Assembly: GCA_016648135.1 (NCBI GenBank)
Contig: JADDOH010007983.1
Coordinates: 1-64,000, forward strand
DNA length: 64,000 bases
DNA from: Agrypnia vestita
Lineage: Eukaryota > Arthropoda > Insecta > Trichoptera > Phryganeidae
Reading direction: 5' to 3'
The number at the start of each line of letters is the position of its first letter. Within the stretch, counting starts at the first letter, position 1. Below are positions 20,374-30,150 of the stretch, one piece after another. Under the pieces are notes generated by a model. That model did not search any database. It was not told the origin of the DNA and saw only the letters and a list, made by a program, of their open reading frames with translations. Both the position numbers and the translations under genes were made by a program.

Positions 20374-20420
20374 ATAATCCTGAAGCAGAGAACATTGTTC
20401 TCGAAACATGTAGATTGTTT
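20374..20420 (+). ncRNA. Hammerhead-ribozyme-like core
   Basis: CTGAAGC (20380-20386), stem II GAGAAC / GTTCTC with ATT loop, GAAAC at 20403-20407, palindrome ACATGT, H17 = A. Stem I AATAATC pairs with GATTGTT over seven bases with one G-T pair, the best stem I in the window. The core A9 position is changed. Confidence 0.6.
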
Positions 20421-20499
20421 AATCTAATAAAGTGGTGAAAACAAAGTGATTTATGTTTTATTTTTATATTTTCTATTTTGCAGTCAAATGAGATAGGCT

Positions 20500-21335
20500 T
20501 TTTGATCTATAAAATGACATTATTTTACATTTGTTCATGTTAAGTTAACATATTTTTATATTCTAACATGGACTATCTCTGTAACCCACTATCGGAATGC
20601 GAAAAGTACATGAAAAAAATACCGTGGCTACAAAACGAATGCCCCAACGACTTCTTAGATTTATCCGACATTTCTCCGCTCCGAATCGAATTTATAAAAT
20701 AGAAAAGATCGCACTTCCGAGCGGAAGTTTCCACAATACATTTTCCTCTGCGGGATTTATAATCTCGGCTGGTTTGTTGGTCTGCCCATTTCTTTACTCG
20801 GCTGTGGGGAGTTGGCCGGGCGGTCGTAACTCGGCGTTGCCTGCGCTGCTCGGGACAAACTTTTATTAGGATTGCACACACACTTGGATGCTAGTTTTAT
20901 CTCGATGATTTATCATTCGGCAGGGTGGCCCATCGGAAACGCCGGATTTAAATTTCTCTCGCTTTTTTTTTAAATTTGACCTTTTGAATTTTTGGATCTG
21001 CTTAGACAACATTTTTCTAGTCGTGCGATTTCCAGAAATGCTGACGGTAATTGGCCGTTTTTATTAATTTTTATTTATTGTTAATCGACGCCCTAGTGTG
21101 CTTTTACAGTACCTGATATAAACATATAGATTTTTATATATCTAATATAAACAATGTAAATTATTTAAAAGAAAAAAATATTAATATAAAAAAACGTATT
21201 TGAGATAAATGAAAGATATGAAATGTAACAAAATAAATGTGGCAATGTAAAAACAATATAAAATGAACAGTATAAAATAATTTAAAAATAGAAATAATCA
21301 ATATATATGGGAATAAACAACATGAGGAAAAAGAC
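20500..21335. other. No gene recognised; moderately GC-rich middle
   Basis: 20590-20880 has open frames on both strands without motifs. A similar block (TTGCCTGCGCTGCTCGG, 20836-20852) recurs at 23025-23042. Confidence 0.3.
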
Positions 21336-21339
21336 TTAA

Positions 21340-21560
21340 ATCAAATTTAGTCCATTAAAATGTAATTTATTCTATTTGTATAAAGTCTAAGTGTTTCTTT
21401 AATTCGGGTATGCTTCTACAACGAAAAATGTCTACATGCATGCGTGTTAATGGTGAATTTAATGGATAGTTATTCCTTTGGGTCCCTACAAAGAACACTT
21501 CGTGATGTCTCGTTTGTTTCGGTATATTACCTACCATTATTTATTATTTATTATTTAACT
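21340..21560 (-). pseudogene. LINE reverse transcriptase, last ~56 residues
   Basis: Minus-strand frame from 21537 to a stop at 21369-21367 reads HHEVFFVGTQRNNYPLNSPL then TRMHVDIFRCRSIPELKKHL. The pattern R.NY..NSPL.RM..DIF...I..LK.HL is the same as the closing motif of 18814-19194, so it is a CR1/Jockey-like 3' end. It is followed in sense by an AT-rich UTR. 5' truncated. Confidence 0.65.
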
Positions 21561-21692
21561 GAACAGACTTAATTTGCATTCAAATTCATATTATAATAAA
21601 ACTTTGCTTATTTGTACATACATTGAATAGCTATATGTTTATATTCAGTGTTTTTTATTATTTATTAATGTTTTTTATAATATAAAAGATGT

Positions 21693-22044
21693 TGTAGTCT
21701 GAGGCTTGGATCGATATTTTTCGTTATTCTCATCGAAAGATATCGATATGTCGGAAGCCGCAGACAGCACAGCCCTATACCTTGTTTTTTGGGAGAATAT
21801 TCTGGAAGCATTCGCAAATATCTATAAATAGAGGGAGAGACGCGATTTTTAACACTCTCCTCGTAGACCTCGTTCATCCAGTGTTTTATAACTAGTCTTA
21901 AGTTTTTATTAAAAAGTATTGTTAAAAATCTGTGTATTCGTAATTAAATAAATCCTCTAAGTATATTCCAAATTTTTCTTTTTATTCTCTGCTTCCCGAA
22001 TTATATATATATATTCCAATATTTAGATACCCCAGTATTTAAAT
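21693..22044 (+). mobile_element. LTR with TATA box and primer-binding-like site
   Basis: Begins TGTAGTCTGAGG. TATA box CTATAAATA is at 21822-21830, a polyadenylation-like AATAAATCC follows at about 21950, and TTGGTGGTGACCCC starts at 22045. The last motif resembles the TGG...GACCCC primer-binding sites directly after gypsy-type LTRs. No downstream coding region was recognised, so the element is a remnant. Confidence 0.6.
21795..21830 (+). promoter_or_regulatory. Heat-shock element next to LTR TATA box
   Basis: GAAtaTTCtgGAA (21795-21807) gives three inverted nGAAn units in 5-bp phase, about 15 bases before CTATAAATA. This is the HSF-binding arrangement. Confidence 0.55.
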
Positions 22045-22049
22045 ATTGG

Positions 22050-22300
22050 TGGTGACCCCTTAAATAAAATAAAGCCCATAATAAACAAAAAATAAAAGGG
22101 AAACAATATTCTCCCCCCACCCACAATGTTCCCTGTCTCCTCCCCTTGCCGAGGCCTGCAGTAAAGGACAGGTTCATCCGTTGGGTCTAGTGGTGTGATC
22201 TAAATCATAACACTTATTTAATTCAATTCATCAATAATCTATCCATGTCACGCACACATAAAATGTACAAAAATTAGAAATATGATAAATAATCTTGTAA
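22050..22300. other. Nothing recognised
   Basis: Contains ACCCACAATGTTCCCTGTCTCC; no motif. Confidence 0.25.
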
Positions 22301-22301
22301 C

Positions 22302-22420
22302 ATGACGCCATGCGATTTTTTCCTCTGGGGTTTTGTAAGTCCAAGATCTACGCTAAGAAACCGCAAACAATTCATGAAATGAAAACAGAAATTGAGGCAA
22401 TTGCCCTAAAAAAGTCTTGA
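22302..22420 (+). pseudogene. Tc1/mariner transposase fragment (C-terminal)
   Basis: Reads TPCDFFLWGFV, then after a one-base frame change SKIYAKKPQTIHEMKTEIEA and a stop at 22418-22420. CDFFLWG...K.Y..KPQTI.E.K.EI is the segment around and after the last catalytic D of Tc1/mariner transposases. Upstream catalytic parts are not visible. It differs in sequence from the mariner at 1-450, so it is a second family. Confidence 0.7.
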
Positions 22421-22429
22421 TGGAAATTA

Positions 22430-23375
22430 GTTTCGTTAGTAATGGAAATTATTAAATAGAGAATTATGCTTTTTTTGCTTCATATACCTCACTAGATTAT
22501 TATACTTAATTATTATTTGAGCCATCCGGTAGCGTTAGCGACGGACATTGCTACGTAGCGATTTATACCATTATTTGTACCTCATTTTATACACCTCATT
22601 ATTTGTGGCATTTGGTAGCGTTAGTGACGTACATTGTTAAATGCGAATTATATTTTTTTTTTAATGATTAATACGAATAACCTATGCGATATAACAACGA
22701 ATGCAGTTTGTAGTTTTATTTTTCATTAAACTGAGATATAAAAAAATCTAATTCAGAATTATTTTCATAAAGCATAAAGTCAATGTTTTCATTACATTCA
22801 ATAAAAATTTTGAAATCGTAATATTTTCGAATACGGAATTAGATCAACTATTGGATTCTATGAAGTTACGGACGCACAACGAAATTATTATTATTGAGGA
22901 TGTATCATTTAAATTCAAAATGGAGTAGCCATGTGAGATGTTTGTATTTATAAAAATTTTGAGATGAGATAAATAAACTAGTTACTTGATAAAATTAAAT
23001 AAAAAATATGTTCATATTTCTCAGTGTTGCCTGCGCTGCTCGGAACAAACTTTTAGAGTTACACACCTACTTGGAAGGTAGTGTTGTCTCATTCATTTAT
23101 CATTCTACTCCATCCCCGCTGGATTAGTTTTATAAAAGCAAACTAAATTATATAAAATAATATTTTATCTTTACTTGAATAAACCAAACTTTATAGAAGT
23201 GTTTTCAGGATGTGTACAGTACGACGGTATTATTTTAAAATAACATACTCACCTTCTGTAGAATAGAAATATCGTATAAAGGAAAGAAATTGAATCTCGA
23301 AGCAAATTAATTTTAATTTAATAAAAAAGAAATGAAAAAGACGTTGATATTGTTTTGACGTTTGACATGCGAATT
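22430..23375. other. No gene recognised; short direct repeats
   Basis: GGTAGCGTTAGCGACGGACATTG at about 22531 is nearly repeated at about 22615, and a weaker copy of GCGTTAGTGATGGACATTG is at 39020. Confidence 0.35.
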
Positions 23376-23379
23376 AGAT

Positions 23380-23660
23380 ATCTAGGAGCAATTCGGTAAG
23401 TGACCAGCGACAATAAATTAAAAGCAGTACCTACCTAACGTTTGAAAATAAGTGCAACCACGTACGTGCGTATTGACGTGAATTTCTGCGAACCTGCGTG
23501 GGAATATTGTAGTAAGCGATAATAAAGTGTTCCACAGACAAGTGATAAATTAAGAAAACAGTGTAATAATAAGTGTGTGAAATATTCTGGAATCATTTAG
23601 TGACTATAAATTTAAGAACGGTACTCCGATTTAAGTCGTGTCCTCCGTGGCTTGCGTAAT
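23380..23660 (+). mobile_element. LTR 3' fragment
   Basis: GCGATAATAAAGTGTTCCAC followed by TAAGTCGTGTCCTCCGTGG resembles the ends of the LTRs at 16480-16746 and 41731-42222. The 5' part is not recognisable. Confidence 0.4.
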
Positions 23661-23877
23661 AAGTAAAAGTCTCATTAAGTTTTAGTTGTTCGAAGAATAT
23701 TTTTTCTTCTGAATGAAGTTTGTGGTGACATTATTATTAAAATAAAACTTTATGTTATTTGTCAAAAATAATAAATATAAATATTCCTAATTCAATTCAG
23801 CCGGCCTTTTATACGAGTAATAAATTTAATTAAAAAAATACATACTAAATAATAAAGACAGTGATGATCCTATCATG

Positions 23878-24240
23878 AAATCAAGAGTTTATAATCTTAA
23901 TTGTAACAATTGTGAACATTTTTATATTGGTAAAACAAAAAGAATGTTCGAAACTACGGTTTAACCCCAAGTTAAACAACACATCAAAGCTTAGCAATGT
24001 TGAGTCGGATTTTGCAAAACATTTAATAAAATACTACCATTACATTTAATATTAATACAGGTAAATTTTTTAAATATTAATTATAAGATCCCACAAATAA
24101 ATAATCTAGAAATACTTCAAATTAGGAAAAATAACAACATTAATTCAAATATAATAAATACCCACACAAAATTTGTGCAAAACCCACTATTGAATATTTT
24201 TCCACTTAAGATTCCATCATCTTCAGATGACATTCCATAA
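23878..24240 (+). pseudogene. Penelope-like GIY-YIG endonuclease, decayed
   Basis: Translation gives SRVYNLNCNNCEHFYIGKTK then RMF, the VY.L.C..C...YIG.T.R.F pattern of the GIY-YIG endonuclease that Penelope-like elements use for integration. Stops and frame changes follow. Further on, IPQINNLEILQIRKNNN and FVQNPLLNIFPLK form the conserved C-terminal tail before the stop at 24238-24240. The catalytic Y and G of YIG are present, but the frame is broken several times, so the enzyme is dead. Confidence 0.8.
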
Positions 24241-24324
24241 TAATTAACACTTCCGACACCGCCATCACCCTCCCCTTCACCTAACACACTTGCATGGTTT
24301 AACTTTTTCAATTTTAGTACACAA

Positions 24325-24372
24325 ACAAACCTGAAGAAGAGAACATTGTTCTCAAAACATGTAGGTTGTATA
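24325..24372 (+). ncRNA. Hammerhead-ribozyme-like core
   Basis: CTGAAGA (24331-24337), extra A, stem II GAGAAC / GTTCTC, then AAAAC where GAAAC is expected (G12 changed), palindrome ACATGT, H17 = A. The position, after the PLE coding tail, is as expected. The G12 change would be inactivating. Confidence 0.6.
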
Positions 24373-24589
24373 ATCTGTGATTTGTGTTTTATTTGACTTC
24401 TACAGTCACGTTCTGTGATAGAATTGTAGATTTTATTTATGAAATATTACCTGGTGATAGAAAAAAATTAAAGAATCTATGTGATTTCATACGAAGGCCA
24501 TCTTTTCGATAAGCTTCTCAGAAATTGTAATTTGTGTTTATTTTTTATTTAAGCAAAACAGAGATTACCACCGACGTCGGAGAGGAATT

Positions 24590-24905
24590 AAAAAAATAAA
24601 GGATCTTCGGTCTGCCGAACGCCCTGGACGTTTAGCTGAACAGCTCCCTGGACACTACGGGTGGGGGCGGCTCCTGGGGGTGGCTGGGGGCTGGTCCTAG
24701 TCAATTAAGATGAACGCTGGGATAACGTTTGGAACGGAAGACAAAAAACGTTCGCCGCTGTAGTAATTACAGGCGGCAGGAGATACCGAGAGGCGCGCAA
24801 TTAACAGAGCGGCGTACACGGCTTTATCTGTGGCAGTGCTGGAATAACACGTGCACACGTGCATAAAGACTACACGTGCCTAAATATCTATCTACGTACG
24901 CCAAC
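24590..24905. other. Candidate conserved noncoding element
   Basis: A non-repetitive, G+C-richer block with homeodomain-type sites (TCAATTAAG, GTAATTAC, GCAATTAAC), a GATA site (CTTTATCTG) and two CACGTG-containing boxes (24848-24862). No coding motif and no similarity to the mobile families here. Confidence 0.35.
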
Positions 24906-24944
24906 TCTCGAAAGGCATACATGATAATTTAATTTTACCGATCA

Positions 24945-25800
24945 ATTAATATATACTATAGACGTCTCACAGAGACGAAACTGTATTTTTTCAAGGGAGA
25001 GTAGGTCTATGATCTGAAATACAGGACACCAACTGAAACTGTATACCATATAACACAACAATTAAACATCGAAAGCATTACAAAAATCGAAACACTAAAA
25101 ATCATTCACAGACTAGCAATTGGCGAAATACAAGACGAAGACATAAAATTAGACAAAATACACGAAAAATACCAACACAACACTAGAATGGCTCAAAACT
25201 ATCACATAACACACGCCAAAACAAAAACAGGACAATCCCGACTAATTTGCAACGGACTAAAACTATACAATGACCTGCCACAACAGACCAAACAACTGAC
25301 CACTGACAAATTCAAAACAGATGTGACAAAAATATTAAAACTCGGCCAACTATTAAAAAATGACTTTGTATCTAAATTATATTATTATGTTTTCTTATAT
25401 TGAATCATGTAAAAATGTTACCCATAAACCTCTTAGGTTTCCATTACCTTTTAAAAAAAAAAGTCTTTTTTTTGGGTGGCCATAGGACTTACGACCTATC
25501 GTGCGGTTGGCTTAGGTGATCACTTTACACATATGTTACGTTCGCCATTTCCACCCATGATAGAATACCATGTCGATTAATTTTTTGGAAGTTTATATAT
25601 TAAATTTTTGCGCCATGTTTCACATGTGAGTTCTAACGACCCCCTAGCGGCTAGCACCAAAGCTTTATCCTTCCCCTTGAATAACCACAGATGTCGCTAA
25701 ACGAGACATACTCTCCCTTGAAAAAATACAGTTTCGTCTCTGCGAGACATCTAAAATATACATTAATTGATTATTGATGTCCCTGTGACAAACAATCCAG
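24945..25800. mobile_element. GTCTC-palindrome MITE split by a LINE
   Basis: Left arm from TATAGACGTCTCACAGAGACG and right arm ending CGTCTCTGCGAGACATCTAAAATATAC. Matching inner segments are TACTCTCCCTTGAAAAAATA (right, about 25707-25727) and its complement at the left (24987-25007). A LINE 3' end with an A-rich tail occupies about 25030-25460. Confidence 0.7.
25030..25460 (+). pseudogene. LINE reverse transcriptase C-terminus inserted in MITE
   Basis: Open from the left junction: ETVYHITQQLNIESITKIET, then LKIIHRLAIGEIQDEDIKLD and, after the ATG at 25188, GLKLYNDLPQQTKQ ending in SKLYYYVFLY. L.YNDLP...K...F is the LINE closing motif. A 3' UTR and an A10 tract at about 25452-25461 follow. 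The clean A tail and the undisturbed frame suggest a relatively recent insertion. The element is 5' truncated. Confidence 0.65.
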
Positions 25801-25889
25801 TTCTGTTCTGATAAATTTGGACATACTTAAAATATTCTAATTTTACTGACATCACATTTGTAAAGCAAATGCGATTTATTTAATGGATT

Positions 25890-26145
25890 ATTATGAGACC
25901 CGCGATAATGCATGGCTCCGTATGCGGGACAATGTCGCTCTCGTTAAACGTCAAAATAAACAAAGATTGAAATGCGCATCGCGGCGCTCCTCGTATTTAT
26001 AGGTAAATGTCTTTCTCGATGTTTCGATATCAACCCAGTCATTACGAGATTTGTGTGGATAATAATAAAATGTTCTAGAATCTTCCAATTTAAGTGCAAA
26101 AGATGTAGAGTACTCTAAAATCGCGGGACTATGTATAACTCCTAC
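25890..26145 (-). mobile_element. LTR promoter fragment with heat-shock element
   Basis: On the minus strand a TATAAATA box (26002-25994) follows a heat-shock-type run GAAGATTCTAGAACATTT (26085-26069), then CGAGGAGCGCCGCGATGCG. The arrangement resembles the U3/R region of the other LTRs. The 3' end reads GCCATGCATTATCGCGGGTC. Confidence 0.45.
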
Positions 26146-26149
26146 TCTA

Positions 26150-26490
26150 GGCAACTCGAAACAACAGAAATGCGAATGCTTCGATAGTCGACTGGGGTAA
26201 CATTAAGAGATAGGATTAAAAGTTCACCCATTCGTGGTAACCTGGGTGTCACAAACATAAATAGTAAGCTGGAACAACTACGGTTGAGATAATATGGGCA
26301 TATAAGACGGAAACCATCAGACCACACGGCGAAGCAGGCAATGTGCATGGAGCTTCATCGACAGTCATTCAGAGGAAGACCAAAAGACTCCTGGATGAAA
26401 GCGATACCCCGAACCAAAGTAAATATAGCCTGAAAACGAGAAGACCCTACCTAGGCAACTAGTTGAAATACTGCGAGGAAGAAAAAGAAG
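26150..26490 (+). pseudogene. LINE reverse transcriptase tail (third type)
   Basis: Plus-strand translation gives LETTEMRMLR, stop, STGVTLRDRIKSSPIRGNLG, then NINSKLEQLRLR, stop, YGHIRRKPSDH and MELHRQSFRGRPKDSWMKAI. MLRW..GV.LRDR, LRW.GH..R and RGRPK..W are the late motifs of non-LTR reverse transcriptases, with both tryptophans now stops. It is a different family from A and B. A family A copy follows directly at 26520. Confidence 0.7.
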
Positions 26491-26519
26491 ACATTTTTAA
26501 GGCAAATAAGAACAATTTG

Positions 26520-27070
26520 TTTTAGATGGCGTGCTCTGAATGCAATTATGGCCAATAAGAACCTGTCAAAGAAAGAAAGACTAACGATACATATTGGCGC
26601 TCTAGTGCCAACTCTGATGTATGGAAGTGAATTCTAGAATTGGCAAAAAAAGAACGAAAGCAGACTGAATGCGACGGAAATGCGGTCTATGGTCTAATTG
26701 GCCTATAGAGTGAGGAATGAACAAATCACAGGCTAATGTAATGCTGACAGTAGTGTGGTAGATAGAATAAAGAAAGGTGTGCTGAGATGGTTTGGTCATG
26801 TAGAACGTATAAGCGAGGAAAGTAGGTAAAGAAAATATATGGGGCAAGTTTAGAAGGTAACAGGAAATGAAGGCGTCCGTGAAAGACCTGGGGTGATTAG
26901 ATGCGACGTGTATTGGAGGATGGCTCTGTTAAAAGCCTCAACAACCGTAAAGCAAGCATGGGAAGATGTATAAATGTATCCGAAGCAAAAGTGATGTGCC
27001 AGGATAGAGGAATATGGCGTTCTATGCTGCGTGCCTGCGTGGAAAAGGCGTAATGGTTAGTTAGTTTGTG
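26520..27070 (+). pseudogene. RTE-like LINE family A, decayed copy
   Basis: Nucleotide blocks GCAATTATGGCCAATAAGAA, CTGATGTATGGAAGTGAA and GAGATGGTTTGGTCATGTAG match the family A copies at 29670-29900 and 61400-61700, but stops abound. The 3' end GGAAAAGGCGTAATGGTTAGTTAG matches the family tail, here with a very short TTAG repeat. Confidence 0.8.
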
Positions 27071-27239
27071 TTCAGATGCTCCAGTATTATGTAAAAATCG
27101 CTCCTAAAAAATATTAATTTTCATGACAATAATTTGAACGTACTAGAACACATTGTCAGAGGACGTCGCTGCGAGAGGCAAATGGGACACTAAAAGAATT
27201 GAAAGTTTTATTCGACAAAATGTCAAGTTGACAACATTA

Positions 27240-27430
27240 TTTTATATATTCCCCATTTCGGAGTCTACTTAACAATTACCCCCACCATAACTGTTGCCAC
27301 GCCACCGTTCAAAAATTAATTTGTTTACTACAATAAGTAATGAAGAGTTACTATGAAAACCAGCAGACGCAAAGTTACTCCAAGCGCTATATGCAAAGAT
27401 TTTAATTAATTAAAATTGATAATGAGATCC
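27240..27430 (+). repeat. PLE-associated repeat fragment
   Basis: ATTCCCCATTTCGGAGTCTAC and CACCATAACTGTTGCCACGCC are the reverse complement of 1375-1435, and AAAGTTACTCCAAG matches the far side of the ribozyme core at 1272-1285. The core itself is deleted. Confidence 0.5.
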
Positions 27431-27860
27431 AGCCACAAAGTTAACGCTATAAACATCAAAAATAAAAATGAAAACTTTGTTTTACGGATGTTATCTACCG
27501 TTTGTTCCAAATAGCTCAACACAAAAACACATTTTTTGTAAATAGGTTTTTGTGTAACCAAGCCATCGAATTTATAGACAGGATTAAACATTCCACAGAT
27601 AGCAATCGAGTAAGTGAAGAAAATAAAAACAAGCCGTAAATGGATTTTTTTTGCATTGGTGGGAGTGGCCCACCCTAGTGCCTTAAAATGTCAATTTTAT
27701 ATAATAAATAAAGTAAAGTAAGTAAAGTGGTTTGCCAATCGACGCACAGGTGGTACAATCGCATGTGCGTGGTAGTTAGAATACGACTTGTTCAAATTAA
27801 TACAATGCGCTATTCTCTCATATTCTCAAGGTAACTTTATTCATACAAAAAATAATTTTT
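27431..27860. other. Nothing recognised
   Basis: AT-rich. The open frame at 27406-27591 has no motif. Confidence 0.25.
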
Positions 27861-27865
27861 AATAC

Positions 27866-28341
27866 TGTCACGTGTCGTGTCTGCGGGAGGAAAATGAAAA
27901 CACTGGAAATTAATTAGCGATTTATTAATTAATTATTCAATGTACAAATTCACCTAACACGAATTAAACTTAACGATATTACTTAATCTACACTATTTCG
28001 CAATATATCCCTTCGTCTATATACACTTTATTATCAATGGGTAACACTTATTTATCACTCGTAGAATATTCTATTCTCGCAATGGTTTATTTTGCCAATT
28101 ATGTACTCCACTCGATTATTTCGCTTTATTTATCGCTACGATTATTTCACTACTGGCCACCCTGGCCATCGCTACGTGGCCTACTTTGAACCGAATGAAC
28201 TGTCAAAACCCTTTCGCTGTCAAGACTCTTCTCGCGCCGCCTTTAAAAAATGCAAACTTTGATATTGCATAACTCTTGATCATGGTTGTTGGAATATTTA
28301 TCATTAGGTCATGGTTGTTGGAATATTATAGACTCATAACA
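27866..28341 (-). mobile_element. Solo LTR, gypsy-type
   Basis: Plus-strand ends are TGTCACGTGTCGTGTC and GACTCATAACA, so TG...CA on both strands. The sense end (CCTCCCGCAGACACGACACG) matches 42205-42220 and 16725-16745. A 29-base segment (ATGGTTGTTGGAATATTTATCA) is duplicated near 28280-28340. Flanking 4-5-mers do not match, so no target duplication is seen. Confidence 0.65.
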
Positions 28342-28439
28342 AAGGCAAGAATCTACCGCCCAAATTCTGATATACCCTATATAGACTAGTTTCCAATAAT
28401 AAAATCTTTCTGACCTAATGTTCTATATCTTCTTCTTTC

Positions 28440-28985
28440 TTCTTCATCAGCCTTCGTCTTTCCACTGCTGGATATAGGCCTCTTCCTTATTTTTTCATTC
28501 TTCCCTGTTGTTGGCTAATTGTAGCCATTTCTTTCCCCCCACAGCGACAATATCATCGGCCCATCTCTTTTGAGGTCTTCCGATGCCTCTTTTATTTTTC
28601 CAAGGTCTCCATTTCAGAACTCTGGGAGGCCATCTTGTAGTATCCTGTCTTGCAACGTGTCCTGCCCATTGCTATTTTAGCCTCGCTACACGATCCATGA
28701 TATCCACTACTCTAGTTCTTCGCCTTTCTAATTCTATCTCTTAGGCTTACTCCAAGCATGGATCTTTCCATGGATCGTTGCGTGCATTTGAGCTTTTCTA
28801 CACTTTTCTTTTTAAGGGCCATAGTCTCCAATCCATACGTCATCACTGGCAGTATGCACGAATCAAAGGTTTTTCTTTTTAGGCTAATTGGGATTTCTTT
28901 GTTCTCGAAGATATGTTTGAGTTTGCCAAAAGCAGCCCAGCTCATTCCTATTCGTCTTGGCAATTCTGCTGTTTGGTTCTCTTTG
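28440..28985 (-). pseudogene. RTE-like LINE family B reverse transcriptase, C-terminus
   Basis: Minus-strand translation: LPRRIGMSWAAFGKLKHIFE, FDSCILPVMTYGLET, LGVSLRDRIR, then RVVDIMDRVARLK, stop, QWAGHVARQDTTRWPPRVLK, KNKRGIGRPQKRWADDI and KEEAYIQQW. All late RTE reverse transcriptase motifs occur in order, with two stops and one frame change near 28730. It retains the WAGH segment that the copy at 5643-6151 lost. A CTT-rich tract (28428-28445) forms the tail. Confidence 0.88.
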
Positions 28986-29313
28986 TTCGTGTACTATATA
29001 GACTCTTTTTATAAGGACGCCTTCAATTGTGTACTAAATCCGTTACTCCCTGTATAATATTCGTCACGTCAAGATTGACGAAGTGTACAATGTTATATAA
29101 TAGCGGACATGGCATGATTGTTTCGATAACGCAAATGAGAATAGACCCGTACATGTGTCCAAAACTAAACGTCGACCTCTCCTAATCGCGCCTGTCAACT
29201 GCCGCTTGTCCATTGTCTTGCAATATTAATAGTAATACCCCGGAGCGGCCCACTAGCAACAATAAAGACGCACAATTCTATTGTCTAACGCAGAGGTTCC
29301 CAAACGGAAGCAG

Positions 29314-29528
29314 AACTGTGATCCAAAAGTTATTCAGATTTGATTCGAATTTTCGTTTTAAAGAAGATGAACTTTTAACAACGATCAAATTTTCACACTC
29401 TGGCACAGTTAACATCCATGGTTTGGTATGATTTGCAAATGGATTCTGTACCCAGTCGATGTCCTGTAACTTCCCCGGGAAATATTCTTTCGAGGATATT
29501 TTAAGGCTTATTAAATGCTTATGTATGT
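29314..29528 (+). repeat. Internal direct repeat, left copy (partner 29930-30150)
   Basis: Starts AACTGTGATCCAAAAGT and ends CTTATGTATGT. The partner has the same two edges with about fifteen differences by eye. The pair exactly brackets the LINE fragment. Confidence 0.92.
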
Positions 29529-29929
29529 TTGATGTAATTATAAACAACGAATGCTTAAAACAAGTGAAAGAGTTTGTGTATTTGGGAAGTATGTTTAGTA
29601 GAGACGGCAAGGATGAGAATGATATCGAAAGGAGAGTAAGTGCGGGAAACAAAGTTAATGGTGCACTAAATGCAATTATGGCCAATAAGAACCTGTCAAA
29701 GAAAGCAAAACTAGCGGTACATAGTGGCGTTCTAGTGCAAACTCTGATGTATGGAAGTGAAACCCGGAATTGGAAAAAAAGGAATGAATGTAGATTGAAT
29801 GCGGCGGAAATCTGGTCACTAAGGCGCTTGCGTAGAAAATCTTTGGCCAATAGAGTGAGGAATGAACAAATTATTAGCGAATGTAATGCTGGCTGTAGTG
29901 TGGTAGATGGAATAAAGAAAGGAGTACTG
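29529..29929 (+). pseudogene. RTE-like LINE family A reverse transcriptase fragment inside hAT
   Basis: Reads VKEFVYLGSMFSRDGKDEND, then IERRVSAGNKVNGALNAIMA, LSKKAKLAVHSGVLVQTLMY, SETRNWKKRNECRLNAAEI and NRVRNEQIISECNAGCSVVD. These are consecutive late segments of family A, open for about 130 codons. The open frame begins upstream, in the hAT direct repeat, at an ATG at 29459 that is not a LINE start. Both ends are cut sharply at the direct repeats, and the W.GH and RGRPK motifs that follow in 61400-61765 are absent. Confidence 0.88.
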
Positions 29930-30150
29930 AACTGTGATCCAAAAGTCATTCAGATAATCTTCTGATTCGATTTTTTGTTTTAAAGAAGGTGAACATTTAA
30001 CATCGATCAAATTTTCACACTCTGACACAGTTAACATCCATGGTTTGGTATGATTTGCAAATGGATTCTGTACCCTGTCGATGTCCTGTAAGTTTCCCGG
30101 GAAATATTCTTACGAGAATATTTTAAGGCTTATTAAATGCTTATGTATGT
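29930..30150 (+). repeat. Internal direct repeat, right copy
   Basis: Partner of 29314-29528. After its end (ATGTATGT at 30150) the hAT right terminus continues with sequence not found on the left. Confidence 0.92.

Larger units (their letters stand above)
20036..20490. mobile_element. Palindromic PLE-terminus element with two ribozyme-like cores
   Basis: Ends start ACTTTGTGGCGACATTATTA (left). Inverted arms hold CACTTTATTAGATTAAACAATC (20123-20144) and its complement (20412-20433). Each arm has one hammerhead-like core facing outward. The centre retains PLE tail sequence similar to 24140-24260 (ATATTTTTCCA...CAGATGAC). Confidence 0.7.
23690..24410 (+). mobile_element. Penelope-like element with GIY-YIG tail and ribozyme core
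   Basis: Starts with the terminal motif AGTTTGTGGTGACATTATTA (about 23716). Then come the GIY-YIG-containing tail (23878-24240), a 3' UTR and a hammerhead-like core (24325-24372), and it ends in TGTGATTTGTGTTTTATTT as does 20036-20490. The reverse transcriptase is deleted, so two terminal copies probably recombined or it is an internal deletion. Confidence 0.75.

Noticed and set aside
29278..29949. 223-codon minus-strand open frame, the longest in the window
   Set aside because: It is antisense to the LINE fragment and hAT repeats; plus-strand reverse-transcriptase motifs explain the region.
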